A DNA stretch of 64,000 nucleotides from Branchinecta lynchi (Eukaryota > Arthropoda > Branchiopoda > Anostraca > Branchinectidae), in the NCBI GenBank assembly GCA_023053575.1, contig JAKZAP010000004.1:1528861-1592860 (forward strand). The letters are read 5' to 3'. Positions 43,721-55,987 of this stretch are shown here, piece by piece (position 1 is the stretch's first letter; each line of letters opens with the position of its first letter). The position numbers and the translations under genes are program-made. The notes under the pieces are model-generated. The model was not told where the DNA came from and made no database searches. It was given only the letters and a program-made list of their open reading frames with translations.

Positions 43721-46061
43721 CGAAGTTACTTTTGGTGACCAACCCTGGGAGAAGCTAATAAAACGCAGCACGTTTTATCTAAGGGTGGAAAACCGGCCTA
43801 CATGGAAAATCTTTCCCTGCTTTTTCTGCTCATCTTACCCTGCTTTTACTTCCTTCAAATCCCACCCCGTGTTAACAATTTATTAATACAACCCAATTCC
43901 AAGAGTTAATTAACTATACACGTCCCGAGGCCAATAAATTAGTGGAAAAGCCATCAATTCCGTTCAAGAGTCTATTGGCGAAATATTTCCAGAGACCCTT
44001 GGTGACGTCAGAGCTTGACACGAAACTAGTGATTAATAGTAAGTAAGAGGATAAAAGACTGGACAGTCGTGGTGCGAACAAAGTGTACCTGTCCGGACAC
44101 TTGGACACGGGCGACCTTTGTTGTACTAGGCTTTTTATACCTTTTTATCTAAAGTTTACTATTGACCGCGCCTAAAAGGTCCGCCATAATTATAAAAAAA
44201 AAACAGCGTTTTGCTCTTTTCTACGCTGTTTTTTTTTTTTTTTGCCGCATTCTTCGGAGCTGGCGGTATCAGTGTAAAAACCATGCAGATGCCCTTCTTG
44301 GCACCGGTCCTTTTCAGGTCTGAGTTATACCAAGTAATACCTTATATGATTCTTGACCACAACGACACTAGTTAAAGTGAATGCCAAAGATTGTTTGGTA
44401 TCTGCTAAATCCGCTAAAATATTGCTTTTCTTTTTTTTCGATTTTTTTATTTCTTTTTGACATGTAGCCTATTGCTTCGTAATCGGGTTAGACTTTCCAC
44501 TCGGCAGGTTGAGAAATCTGGGTTTCCTTAACAATTAAAAAGTTAAATTGAAACTGAACTGGAATATTTCGAAAAACAACTTCTTGGTACGCGATAATAG
44601 GCCGAAAACGCGAAATGAATAATTTGCTCTAAAATTTTCTTCCCCACAAGTTTACACGATACTAGAGTAAACAATTCTAACCGCTTTTTGAGACTCGTTA
44701 CTAAATGCTTTGAATTGTTTTGCATCAATGTGTAGGGAAGTCAAATGTATGGAATGTGAAAGAAAAATAAAGACATCAATCAAGGACTGTGTCCTATAAG
44801 TGACTCAGTCCCGTATCCAGGAATTTATTTCGTGGGCCTGCGGATCGCACAAAAAGTACAAAAAGACAATGATCAGAGGGAAAAGCCTATAAAAATGAGT
44901 ATTTTTGTATGTTTCGGCGGGGGAGGGGTCAACCCCCTACCCCCCCCCCCCCCCCTGGGTACGGCCTTGAAATGAATATTTCACCATGCCCGGGACCCAC
45001 TATAGTCACACCTCGTAATAACGTCGGTCGTAAAACCGTCTTACTGTGGAAATTCGGAAGAAAAGATGCTGAAAACGTAAAATAGACCAGATGGAAAAAT
45101 TCGTCTCCGCCATTTTGGAGGTAACTTTGGACCAATCACAGACGACAGTCACTGACTTTAGCTAGTTTTGTTTACCATCTGAGTGATGATGATGATAGTA
45201 TATCTTGAAAACCTTCGTTCCAGGTATGACTAGGATGAGACGTAAGGGTTGGTAATAGCCATATTAAAGAACCAAATTACGTACAGATATGACTGAATGT
45301 GGCCCGGGCATTATTGAAATCTATGAATAAGAGAAAGAGCGACGATATGTGGCATCGCAAGCGCACTGTAAGGCGTAATATTCGAACAAATGAAAACGTA
45401 GAGGACGTTTTGAATTCCTGGCGGCATGGGTGCGCAGAAAACCCAAATGAAGGTGTTCTAACATACATAGCAAAATCCGATTGACGCGTTTCGGATCGTC
45501 GTAAAGACTAGAATGTGGTATCTTGATAAAAAGCGTAGACTCGACGTCTTCTAATGACTGTGTATCTGGAGACAAGAGTAATAACGTCCGCGGCTGAGAC
45601 AAAGTTTTTCCCATGTTTTCTGAAACTCTTTGACTTTCGCCGCCTGAAGGAAAGATCTGTGAAAAAAACTCACTCCTTCGCAAAAACTAGAGCGGATCCC
45701 CGCATGAAAAATGGATAGATAGTCCTCAGAATCTGCAGCGCTGGAAGCTAGTCGGATTCCAAGATAATGAGTGACCATAAACTCATGCGGTGTGAACAGC
45801 TAACTCATTCGTGAGCCAACGTCGCCATTTTATTGAGCTTTACCCAGTCACCCAGGCGATGACATTTGAAGGCGTTTGAGGAGGAAACCTGACAGTCTGG
45901 GCTAGTAGCTACAGTCTGGCTGGCAACCTATCCTACCCGCCGTCATGAAAATTATCCAGCTATATGACGTCGCGTACGCGTCCATTCTTTACAACGTTAG
46001 TCGGATTGTTTTCTTTGCCGATCTCTATTGCCGCACTTGCAAGTCCCGAGCTATAATAATA
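43721..46061. other. no gene; decayed repeat pieces
   Basis: GCCCTTCTTGGCACCGGTCC at 44291-44310 is a decayed piece of the 41.6-kb palindrome arm. (A)10 and (T)15 flank AAACAGCG/CGCTGTTT near 44195-44242, a small hairpin. Frames at 45299-45683 on both strands overlap each other and lack splice support. Confidence 0.4.
44803..44969. mobile_element. small element with CCGTATCCAGG / CCTGGGTACGG ends
   Basis: The ends CAGTCCCGTATCCAGG and CCTGGGTACGGCCTTG are inverse-related, with a C tract next to the right end. 15624-15680 holds a matching CGTATCCAGG end and GAAACATACAAAA block. No exact target duplication was found, so the borders are tentative. Confidence 0.5.
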
Positions 46062-46445
46062 ATAATAATAATTTGTTTGTAACCCACCGCACAAAAACAA
46101 GGTGAAGAAGTCTTATAAGCAGTGAACTGAAAGACAAAAATGCTCCTCAGTCGGGATTTGAACCCAGGACCCTCTGCTTACAAGGCAGGCGGTCTACCAT
46201 TTGNNNNNNNNNNNNNNNNNNNNNNNNNNNNNNNNNNNNNNNNNNNNNNNNNNNNNNNNNNNNNNNNNNNNNNNNNNNNNNNNNNNNNNNNNNNNNNNNN
46301 NNNGTCTACCATTTGAGCTACCGAGGGGCTTGTCAACAGAGTTCGCAAACCGCTACAATAGTTTGGTAGAAGCCGGCCATAGGAACAGTGATCCCGCCCG
46401 AAGGCAAATTCATCTAACCAGTTCGCATTCCCATGTCACGGAAAT
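46062..46445 (-). mobile_element. tRNA-Thr-derived SINE containing the scaffold gap
   Basis: From the 3' end: (ATA)n, TTTGTTTGTAACCCACCG, then on the minus strand TCAGTTCACTGCTTATAAGA, B box GGTTCAAATCCC, anticodon loop CTTGTAA and an A box interrupted by the N run. The 5' body extends to ACATGGGAATGCGAACTGG. The 3' tail word TTTGTAACCC is shared with the LINE-type tail at 14420, as expected of a SINE mobilised by that LINE. Confidence 0.8.
46204..46303. other. 100-N assembly gap
   Basis: It is exactly 100 N. The 12 bases before it (GTCTACCATTTG) are repeated immediately after it, so the two contigs overlap inside one SINE and the true gap is probably zero or negative. Confidence 0.95.
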
Positions 46446-48486
46446 TAAATATGAGGTCCCAACCCTTGCCACTGAGGTAGAAAATTACACAAAAAACATG
46501 TAAGGACACGCCCTCTTGATCTCAAGCGATGCTCGAACAATCATGGGCCCATCAGCTCTTAGTCGAGATAGTACAGACTAAGCAACTGCAAAGCGTGTCT
46601 CCTTTGGTGTTGTTATAATTTGCAATTGCAGTTCTTTTTATTAATCCATAAATGTATTTAAAAAATAGTGTTGGATCTGTCTCCACAGTTAAAGGGATCA
46701 GCCAAAAAATCTACTATTACAGTTTTAACCCAAGATTTATGGACAGAGTTCACGATTTTAAAATACTGCTGACCAAAATCCACGAATTAAAATGGCCAAG
46801 TTTAAAAAAAAAATACAAAAACATTTCGTCATAATTGGAATTCTGATATTTGTCGAACAAATCAATAATGAGGGATAAGCAAAAGGTTGGTTAAAACCAA
46901 ATTGTCAAAATTGCCTCTCGAAACAGAGGCATGCATAATCAGTGTTGATGTAACTGCAAGCAAATATATACTACCCGGTTTCCGTCTCAGTTCATATGGC
47001 AAAAGTTAGTCCTCGTTTCCAAACCATCATACTGGCAAGGCGTAAATGCCTTTCAGACTAACCTTTTACCGAACACCAGATCCGCAAGCACTTGCTGCAA
47101 GAAACTTGCCACTTTACCAATGTAACAAGAACTTACGATTTAAATCCACAAATCAGTGCCAGTTGCTCAGGGATTGAGAGGTCGTTCCTTGAAGCAGACA
47201 TATCATTCCGTAGTCCTTTGCCAGTCCGTGAAGTATTTTGAGAGCAGAAGGTGCCAACTGGGAAACAAAGGTAATCACAAATTCGGCCGACAGATTAGAG
47301 ATTGATCACACGTCGAGAAAAACTTGGGACTTTTACCCACTCGCATATTTCATCGGCCAGAAAATTGGCTAGCTTTGTTCGTTTGATTGCTCACAAAAAG
47401 GAGAGAAGCCCTTTTTGCGGCCGCCGACAGAATGACGGCATCGAGGCGAAGTAGTCCCTTTTTCTCTCGAATGCAGACATGTTGCAATTTTAGAGCGAGA
47501 CTCGATGGATCAAGGCAACGACGGATTTTTTGCAGGATAGCCCAATTGGATAGATCATTAGGGAGCTTAAGTGTGACAATTTATCTTTAATGGGCCGACA
47601 GGAGCTCTAGAAACGAGGCAAAAACAAATACCAATCCGTTTATGGCTCCAGGATGACACGCTGGGATTGGCATGCTTGGGAACCCTGGATGACGACTGAA
47701 GCCTTGAGGATTGAAGTAGAAAAAAACTGACCAAGACACATTCAGCGAGGATTGTATTACTGAAACTTTAATTTCCATTTGTTTGATGATTTATTGACGT
47801 TATTGTCCAAGTCCAATGTTCTGCCTCTGCTTGAGTGGTTCGAATCAAAACTCTTGTGGGTCTCCTTCAACACCAACAAATCAGATCTTGTGATTTCATT
47901 TCGAGGGATTTGTCTTGAAACAGTTGAAACCTGAACTTATCGCCTAGATGGCATATGTGTTTCCACCATGGTTGGGAACCACACACAAATTTAATCGAGC
48001 CTGAGCCATAACGTTGGTTCTACCAGCCAAAGGTTTACGCTGAGAATGCAACTGAATGCCTGTTCGGCCAAAACTTACCTGCTTACCTTACACAGACTTG
48101 CCTGGCGGACGATGACTGGGTCGGGAGGAGCTGATGACTTAAAGATCCGACAATTGTAGAATGAAATGGTATGAAAGCCACTAGCGGGGCAACCGGTGCT
48201 TCAGGCAGCTTTCCAGCTCAGCTCAGTTCAGTGACGTCACTTCTAAAAACCTTGTGGAGGCTAAAGATCAGTTTTGGGCCCCAATCCCAGGTTTATCACA
48301 TAGACTCAAAATTTAATTACTGTTTTATGGCGCCCCTAATTCAGTTTTAATTCAGTTGGCTTTATTCTTTCCTTTTGAAATCTTGTCACTTTTTGAAGCA
48401 GAATACTTTAGCTAGTGAATTTGTTTTTGTTTGAATATTCGTAAAGAGTATTCGTATTGATAAAAACAAAATCAGAGTATAACTCT
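46446..48486. other. no gene or family recognised
   Basis: AT-rich with a few frames of about 60 codons (46652, 47387, 47587). None has motifs or consistent splice sites. CTAAAGATCAG followed by ATAGACTCAAAATTTAATTA at 48260-48320 matches the element end near 63835-63880. Confidence 0.4.
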
Positions 48487-48690
48487 ATATGACTAAGTCC
48501 AAAACACGCCAGTGATCCTCAGGAAGAAGGAGTAAGCGTGTCCGCACGACTCAAACTGAACGACTCCAATCCTGTGTCAATCAATCACCTCCATCTTTGG
48601 GAGCAGTTGTGACACCACTTCTGCCTTTCTTCCGCTAGCTACCTGGAGAGGCCGGAGATTTTGCATCGGCAAGGGAGATATAGTCATCAA
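48487..48690 (+). repeat. direct partner of 30420-30640
   Basis: The same block order as the 30-kb copy: TCCAAAACACGCCAGTGATC, TCAGGAAGAAGGAGTAAGCG, GTGACACCACTTCTG. This copy has a short extra segment (CCAATCCTGTG...CATCTTTGGG). Confidence 0.65.
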
Positions 48691-49667
48691 GAGCATTCTC
48701 TCAACATTGGAGGAGAAGCTTCCCCGTCCAGGACCTTGTCACTCGAACGCTGTCGACCTTTGGCTCCTCCAGATGGCCGGCAGTTAAATTTAATGTTTGT
48801 CGTTTGCTCCTCTCGCGCGAATCCGACACTCGAAGCATTTGTAAGCTATGCGCCTTCCGCAATTTGCGCGATTTACAACTGAACCGATGACGTGAGGTTA
48901 CACCTTCTTGGGTCACCGACCAATATCGCGTTTCCTGGACGCCATCTGAGGGGTGAAGGCGATAACTCCTGTTTAGCAACTCGGACGGCAAGAAGGCGTT
49001 CCAGCGTGAAGTTGCTGATGATATTCGTTTCACCGTAAAATTAGTGGTACTGATCGGACGAAAACTAACGTTGAAGAATCCAGGACAACAGTGCGAACAT
49101 GGACTTCTTAATCTCAATCTGAGTTGCGTTTTATTTGAAGTTCATAGTACAGCGGGAGCGGATGGCGGACTGTAAATAGCCGTTTTATTGCTGAACATTT
49201 CCCTGCCTTACCCAGCGTACAAACTAGTGGGTCCGCTGGCACTCAGCGGGCGGCCCGCTGGCAAATAAAACGACTTGAGGCACCCCGCGCCTTCCCAGCG
49301 TACGGCCCGCTGGCGAGTAAAAGGACAATGAACAGTCCGCTGTACTATGAACTTCAAATAAAACGCAACGCTGATCTTCAGCTATTGCTTCACTGAGACC
49401 CGCCGCCTTTTGTGGTTCATCATCGGGGCAAGATTTCAGGAATGAAAAATTCATGTCCTCGATAGCAACCCATTTAGAGGTTTCCCTTTCTGTCGAGAAC
49501 CAGTGCGAATTCCGTATCCAGAGTATTCAGGTATTTTGTCACATGCTAAAAATACAACAACATTGGAGTTGGCGGCGAACATTCGATGTAACACACCGTA
49601 CTTAACTCAGTAGCAGTCCTATGCAACTTTCGCAATATTTCACGACCCACTTGTCTGTCATCGGCAG

Positions 49668-49892
49668 TCAAGTCAGTCTGGCGATTTGACTCGCATTAGT
49701 GTCAAGAACTCAACTTGGGTGCTCAGAAGAGCGCGGGCCACCATGAGTGGCAAGATTCGCATCAGATCATCTTTAAACCCTACTAACTCGACGAAGAGGA
49801 AAGCCTTTGAGAGCTTGGGTATTCCCGATACCCCGGAAGTTCCCAAACTTTGCGCAGGCCGCATTGAGTCAAGTCTACTCAAGAACAAATAA
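49668..49892 (+). CDS. candidate 3' exon, possibly of the same gene
   Basis: After an acceptor-like TTGTCTGTCATCGGCAG there are 74 codons to TAA: SSQSGDLTRISVKNSTWVLR, then MSGKIRIRSSLNPTNSTKRK, AFESLGIPDTPEVPKLCAGR. Basic SP/TP-type composition (a TP site, KRK) resembles the upstream exons. The acceptor gives phase 0, whereas exon 7 ends in phase 1, so at least one unseen exon would be needed between them. The last few codons (LLKNK and stop) fall in the start of a diverged GCAAGAACAAATA-type MITE, so the stop may be donated by the MITE. An internal donor before 49880 is an alternative. Confidence 0.35.
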   Translation, partial: SSQSGDLTRISVKNSTWVLRRARATMSGKIRIRSSLNPTNSTKRKAFESLGIPDTPEVPKLCAGRIESSLLKNK

Positions 49893-51239
49893 GCGAAAGA
49901 ACCTCTCCCGATCTGTGTAATACCAACATGCAGAATCACACTGGGCTCAAAAACCAGCCTATTCGACAAACAACTGAAAATCCCTAGGGGACGTGAGATA
50001 TGATGGCTGTGTGGCAACCTGGGGATAATGAGCAGACTGCAATTATGGCACCTGTAACATACACGCTGTTTTGCTCTAATTGATCTCCTGAATTTAAAAC
50101 AACAACATTCAGAATTAGTTGTATCTTGTTCTTTTTCTTTTTTCTGCTTTTGCAACCCAAAAAGCCAGGAAATGGGCCAAGTGTGACCAAGCTCTTAGGA
50201 GATCCGTCGGAACATCACATTTCGTGACCTCTACAAACACCTCATCCAAACAGAGCCCCGGATAAAAGTCGAGAGTAAGCGACTATTGGTTGTTTAGCAT
50301 TGTGACGTCAATACAGAGGCGGGTCATACACGCCTGCTACGTTATTTTCCTCTCAATGTTCAACGGCGCTAAGAGGAAAGTAGACGGGCGTCAACTCGCT
50401 CTAGCTCTGTGACCACTTCGCCCAGCCCCAGCAAGTATATACAAGACGGCCATCCGTCACCGCGACAGATCTCATGGATGAATCTGAAATATTAAATAAG
50501 GTGCCGGAGCTACGTAACAATCTCGCCGTGAGGCGACAGATTTATGTACTGCCATTTGCCAGGCATGTGTCGCTCGTCAAAAGATGGCATCCTGGAAACT
50601 AAATCAGGCGACTAAGGGTTATGAGTTTTTACTACTATAAAGAAATAGCGACGAGGTAGGAAACTTCTGTCATCTTCATTCGTCGCCTCAGTAATTTGGC
50701 TGCCTAGTATATGACCAGTAAGGTTACATCCTGGTCCGGATGCACCCCCATTCCGATTTGTTAAAAGTGAGGAAAAGTCGGACCAGCAACGACGTCTGGC
50801 GGACATACTCCAACATCATTATCGCCCAGATAAGGATTACCTCTTATACACAATAGTTGCGTTTTTTATCTCAATTTTGCTCGCGAATCTCCTCTCAGCT
50901 CTCCTGTTTTGCGTTTTATGATAATTGAGATGAAGCCAGTTCTCCTTTTCTTGAGTTTTTGTCTGGATCGAGAACCGGAAAAGCTTCACGATTCTTGCAG
51001 AACCGAGAAGTTACTCCAATGTCATTTCTCGTTCTCCGTTCTCCTCCCTGATTGGTCAACAAAGGGCGGATGTTCGACCTGTATAAGCAGGCACTGACGG
51101 GTGGCTGAATTGTTGTTTTTGTCGAAACCGAGAACGGAAAATCGAGAAAAGCAAAAAAGGTAACTTGTACAAGAATCAGTAACTAAGAAGCAAGAACTGA
51201 GAATCCAGATCGATGAGGTTAAGTTTTGTGGCTAAGCTA
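49893..51239. other. diverged MITE and unassigned sequence
   Basis: 49880-50450 contains pieces of the GCAAGAACAAATA MITE family: its start at 49880, and inverted GGAAAGTAGACGGGCGTCAA with CGTTATTTTCCTCTC near 50340-50395. No right end with a 5-bp duplication was found. From 50600 on nothing is recognised. Confidence 0.4.
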
Positions 51240-51875
51240 AGTATACTTCAGGAAAGAAAGCTTTAAAGCAAATGCCATAGCCTATAGCGACTGGAATGTC
51301 TCTCGGTTTGTCCCTCTGTCTCACTTTTGCTAGTTTCGGCAAATACCACATCAGCTAAGACTAGGACGACGAAATTTGGCAGGCATAGGACACGTCGTGC
51401 TTACGATATTGGTTCATTCTACATCAGTGGTGTATTGTATCGTATCTCTTCTATCGATTGTTTCGCTACACTGATTGCTGCGAAGTTACATTTCTTTACT
51501 TCACATATCAGGCTCCCAATCATTGTTTCAGAGAAGCTTCTTGGTCCGAAGACTGGTTATGCAAATTTTGCAAAGTTTTTCATCCAAGGCAAGGGACATG
51601 GAAAGAGGCTAAAAGAGGCCTATCAGCACGTCTAAGTTTTAAAGTAGTCAGCTGTCTCAGAAAAATCCACCAGAAACATCATGTAGCGATGTGTTCTTTG
51701 TTTTCCCGGATTTGACCATCCGTCTGGAGCTGGAGGGATGTGTGATTCGCGGAAGTTGTTGTGAACGGTTCATCCGTTATAAATGAAACTTAATGGGTGG
51801 TTGGAGCAGATGCCCGAGATAATTTGTTCATATCTCCGAACCGCATCCGACCATGGTGGTGGGGGGGGGGGGAGT

Positions 51876-52273
51876 CAGAGATGCTCGAATCCGGATTTCG
51901 GATTCGAATCCAGGATTCGTCCTTTTGGCCGGATTCGAATCTTCTGCTTGTCAAGCTGGATTTGGATTCGGACTCTCCGAGCCCTCAATCTTGTGAATCC
52001 GCTAAAATTCCTAGACTTCATCCTCCGAGTTTCCGTTTTCCCAATTCTTACACAGTGTGAGTAGGCAATCCAGCTTTTTGGCTTTTTCACCTCTGATTTT
52101 AAACTATAACATATGTACATGATTTGATTTTTGTTAAGGTCAGATTCGAATCCGGATTTGATTCCGGATTCGAATCCTCAGCATGAAATGGTGGATTCAG
52201 ATTTGGAATCGGATTCGTAACTAGCCCTGGATTCGGATTCGAATCCTTACATGATCGGATTCGCCCATCTCTG
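51876..52273. mobile_element. hAT-type MITE family 2, copy 1
   Basis: The ends are CAGAGATGCTCGAATCCGG and GGATTCGCCCATCTCTG. The body is dense in GGATTCGAATCC palindromes. The flanking octamers (GGGGGAGT and GGGTGTGT) agree at six of eight positions, a decayed duplication next to a G tract. It aligns with 57615-58015. Confidence 0.85.
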
Positions 52274-52747
52274 GGGTGTGTTCGGGGGACAGAAAATCCG
52301 AACATGCGTATTGAATCGCTAATTGGGTTCTTTAACCAGAACAGTCGATCTATAACATATACCTTCTATCCATATATGTGTCGCGAATCAGAACCCGACG
52401 AGTAAACCATATCAAAGTATAAAGACACCTTACGGTGCTTCGAGATGCGCCAGGACGATGAAACTTGGCTGGACCATTAGATAACTTGACTAGACTGGCT
52501 TAGAAATTGTCACCCTAGATCAGACCATTCCTTAAAGTAGGCTACTCATCTTACCCGCTAAGTACAAAAATTACTTTGAGCTAAATTTACATTTTGATGA
52601 TCCCCATGAGCCCATGATAATTTTCGTTTCAAGAGTTTTGCGTAGAAATTAATTTCTAGCTCCCTTAAAGTTCGCAACTTAACCGCAAAGTGAAAAAATA
52701 AATTGACCAAACGATACACTTCATAGTTCCAAGGGCCCGTGATCTTT

Positions 52748-53048
52748 GAGCTTGTTCCATCCTACTTACCGTACTTACTACGCATGACGTCACGAATTCT
52801 GGCTTTTTGCCGTCAAGGCTGGAACGATTTTTCTATTTTCCAGCAGGATCTCACGCCAGGGGCGAATCCGACCAATGACGTTACAGAGATGCGTAGTTAC
52901 TACGCTTACTACGCTCCAGAGCATGGTAAGCAAATAGTAACTATTAGTTACTATTCCGACAAGGTTGGAACGGTCAGCGTAGTAACTTTTCGTGAGGATG
53001 GAACGGGAATAGTAACTAATAGTAACTATTGTTAGAAGGGTGGAACAC
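52748..53048 (-). mobile_element. GAGCG-terminus MITE, copy 4
   Basis: It starts GAGCTTGTTCCATCC and ends GGGTGGAACAC; the last four terminal bases (GCTC) are missing, and no 3-bp duplication remains. The interior is very close to copy 3. Confidence 0.85.
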
Positions 53049-54189
53049 TTACTTTGTGCCAAGGGTTTTGCTTACAAGTGAATCCCTTAAAGTACAAACT
53101 ATAGCCTACTTTTGAGCAAAATGTACATTTTCATGATCACCATGAGCCTATCATCATTTTTGCTTCAATAGTTTTAATTAGAGATGAATTTCTAGCGCTC
53201 TTAACGTGAGCATCATCACAGCCAAGTGCAAAAATAAAATACTTTGTACCAAACGACACATTCTCGTGATTTCCAAGGGCCCTTGATCATCATTCTTATC
53301 TCAAGGGGTTGGCTTACAAATGATCACAACAAACCCTTGAATTGACAAATTCCTACTTTCATATTCTGACCCAGCCTTGCAAGTGCCATATGACCTTCTG
53401 GCTCTTGTTTTTTAGAACTAACCCGTTAAGAAGTCCAGGTTTTAATCCGGACTTAAAAATCGCATCCGGTATCCTTTGCCAGACCAGGTTAGTATGCAGT
53501 GCGCTTATTTGCGCAGACCAACCAGTAAATTTATATAAGATGATAATGGCTTTCATTATGCTCTTACTGACAACGACATTTCTTATCGGCAATTAGCTTG
53601 GGAAATATGGCATAATGATTACGTCAGGACCGAAGTGACCAGAGCCCATAACTTTAAAGCGACGAGCATTCCCGAACATTTCGGCTGGTCTTGAACGTAG
53701 TTCATGACATTTGTCACTTCTTGCAACGGAATGGCAATAAATTTAAAGTCCAGCAAGCGAATGCTCTTCCTGAACTATGTGGAAAAACTACCGGGAATCA
53801 CCCTTGGATCGGTTTAGAAGATTCCAGAAGAGTAATATGAAACCCAACTAGGAAAACCGTGCGGAAATGTCACATTGGCCGGGTCAGGGTTTGACCCGGT
53901 AAGCAGAGAGGCCTTTAAGGATGCCGCATCCACGTATGAAATCGAAACATGTGTTTTCATGGCCTGTTATCCATTCATCTCTGATCACCATAAATGTTGT
54001 AATCCGCACAGAAGAGGTTCAAGCTCGAGCCCAAGGGCGTGCGCCACTTTCGAAGGGTGAATATTACGCCAGTCGGAGCACACAAGCTGAAACCAGAGTT
54101 GCCACATGTCGCACGATAGTGTGCGTTGTCACTCTATTTTTACCGAGGCGATTCCGGCCAAAAGTGAACATTTCATGAAAATAAATTTC

Positions 54190-54388
54190 ACTCCTAATTC
54201 ATAGACATAAAAGTCAGCAGGTGCTTTTTTGGCGGTTATTCAGCTCTTCCTGGCAATGCTTGTTATGCATAACATTTCATACGTAAGGTTTGTCGCGCCA
54301 GCAGATAACATGCCAAGTTTTGTCTGTTGCTTGTTGTCTGTTGAAACCGCGCATCCTTGTGTTGGCTCTTATGAAACTTCTGACAGTG
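54190..54388 (+). mobile_element. truncated copy of the CACTGTCAGAAGTTTC MITE
   Basis: It matches the right half of 58205-58548: TTTTTGGCGGTTATTC, GCTCTTCCTGGCAATG, GTTGAAACCGCGCATCCT, ending ATGAAACTTCTGACAGTG followed by TA. The left half is absent. Confidence 0.75.
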
Positions 54389-54390
54389 TA

Positions 54391-55987
54391 GTCCTAATCC
54401 AATCATCTGCTTCTACTTTCACATAAATTTACTGTCGTTCGGGTCTGCATCGATACCAAACATGATGAAATTGTTAGGCCTGCGTGCTAATATTTGAAAC
54501 TGAAACTACGTCTGAATTACATGATCTAATTGAATCAATCCAGAAGCGGGTGGTGAAAATCATACTTTCCCACGACTCCACTAATTGTGATCAAGCGATT
54601 AAAACTCTCCGGCAAGAACCGTAAAGGAAATACGCCAAAATTTAACGATTGATTTTGGTAGTTTTTTGCAGTTTTGTCAGATTCCGCCACCTCCTTCCAA
54701 AAAACTCCATGAACCGACTTACTCAATAAGGCAAATTTACTAAAGCCGTTTCCAGCATTAACTGCTGACGTCGGGTCCTTACGTCCTCACCCCTTGTAAC
54801 AAGTTACTTCTACAACCAATAAAATTTCACGTTTGCCATTTATTCAGTTCATTTGTGCCTGTTCGATTCCTTGATTTATTTCTATATTTTGTTATTAAGT
54901 TATCGTTCTTGATGGTTAATCATTTAGATGCTGTTAAAGCTGTACTCTAAATTTAAGGCTGTACTTATTAATCTAAAATTAAAGCTGAACTTATTAATGA
55001 ATATTAGCTTGTGAGTAGCTCCCGGCCGTTTAGCTATCGGATAAATAACAATAATAATTATAAAAATAAAAATTTGTTGGTATATATTTTTTGGTGTGAG
55101 ATAGAGTGAGAAGTGTGATGGCATTCGTTTCATCTGGGTTTGTTTGTTTATCCCGTTTGTCGCCCGGCTTTCGAGCCAGTCTCCCTGCTGGGGACGTTAT
55201 GTAAATAGTGTTAAATATGTATATTCAAACAATATAAGAACTTGAACTATTACTGCCTGCTTATTTATTTCCTTTTCGTTGCCTATTATTTAGCTTTTGC
55301 TATTGTGGCAATTTTCCGGTTAAACGTTAAACCTTATATTTCACTGCTTATTAGTCTATGATGATTCAATATGCTCATGGAAGTAAGTTAAGAATCTCGG
55401 CGTCACCGAATGGCTTTCAGATGGCGAGCAAACGGGTTAGCCAGAATAGCAAACGAATGTAATAATAATAATAATTCTATTTAAACTCTCCATACATATA
55501 CAAGGTAAATGGTCGGAGGAGTTGGTAAGGAAACAAAAGAAAAAGAAAGAAAACCAGTGTGAAAGGGAGCAAATCAGAAGCAGTCATTTTTGACTGGATG
55601 TATGTGCGGTTTTAATGCACACGGCGCATCCTTTGGAGAAAAAAGTTGCTGGCATATGATACACAATCACACATACGAAACACAGGGAGGAGATGGTTTT
55701 AAACAGAAACAGCGTATTTCGTAGATTTTTAGTCGAGAACATAATAAGAGCGCCAATTTTATCACATGTTCTTAACTTCTAAATGTAACTGTACTATTGA
55801 CACATTTGCATGACAGTACTAACCAGTTTTGGTTGTGTTACCGTCAAAGTGTGAGCGAGCAAATTACTATTCTACTCTACTGGGTAATTTTGACCAGTCT
55901 TTGTTGAAATTTGTATGTTTATAATGCTGTCATTTAGAAACCGAGTGCTTAAACATTGACACATCCAAAGCTATTTTATACATTGGA
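54391..55987. other. no gene; retroelement tail at 55460
   Basis: (AAT)n followed by TCTATTTAAACTCTCCATAC at 55460-55495 is another 3' tail. 55368-55440 repeats 7090-7170. The rest is AT-rich and featureless. Confidence 0.4.

Larger units (their letters stand above)
51240..53412 (+). mobile_element. family A modular element, copy 3, with two nested MITEs
   Basis: The start module is degraded: AGCGACTGGAATGTCTCTCG, TTGCTAGTTTCGGCA, GGACGACGAAATTTGGCAGG (51290-51385). The tail CCTTAAAG, TACAAAAATTAC, CCCATGAGCCCATGAT (52530-52615) parallels 29440-29510 and is itself repeated at 53090-53340. It ends CAAGTGCCATATGACCTTCT then GGCTCTTG at 53412. It is interrupted at 51876-52273 and 52748-53048, and probably by the dispersed repeat at 51380-51640. 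Confidence 0.6.

Noticed and set aside
45299..45683. Overlapping sense and antisense ORFs (61 and 120 codons)
   Set aside because: Neither strand shows a domain; the upstream acceptor-like site gives a frame that stops after 14 codons.
52739..53035. Conserved ORF shared with 38740-38991
   Set aside because: Both are the interior of the GAGCG-terminus MITE, bounded by inverted ends; similarity is at DNA level and the frame is broken in copies 1 and 2.
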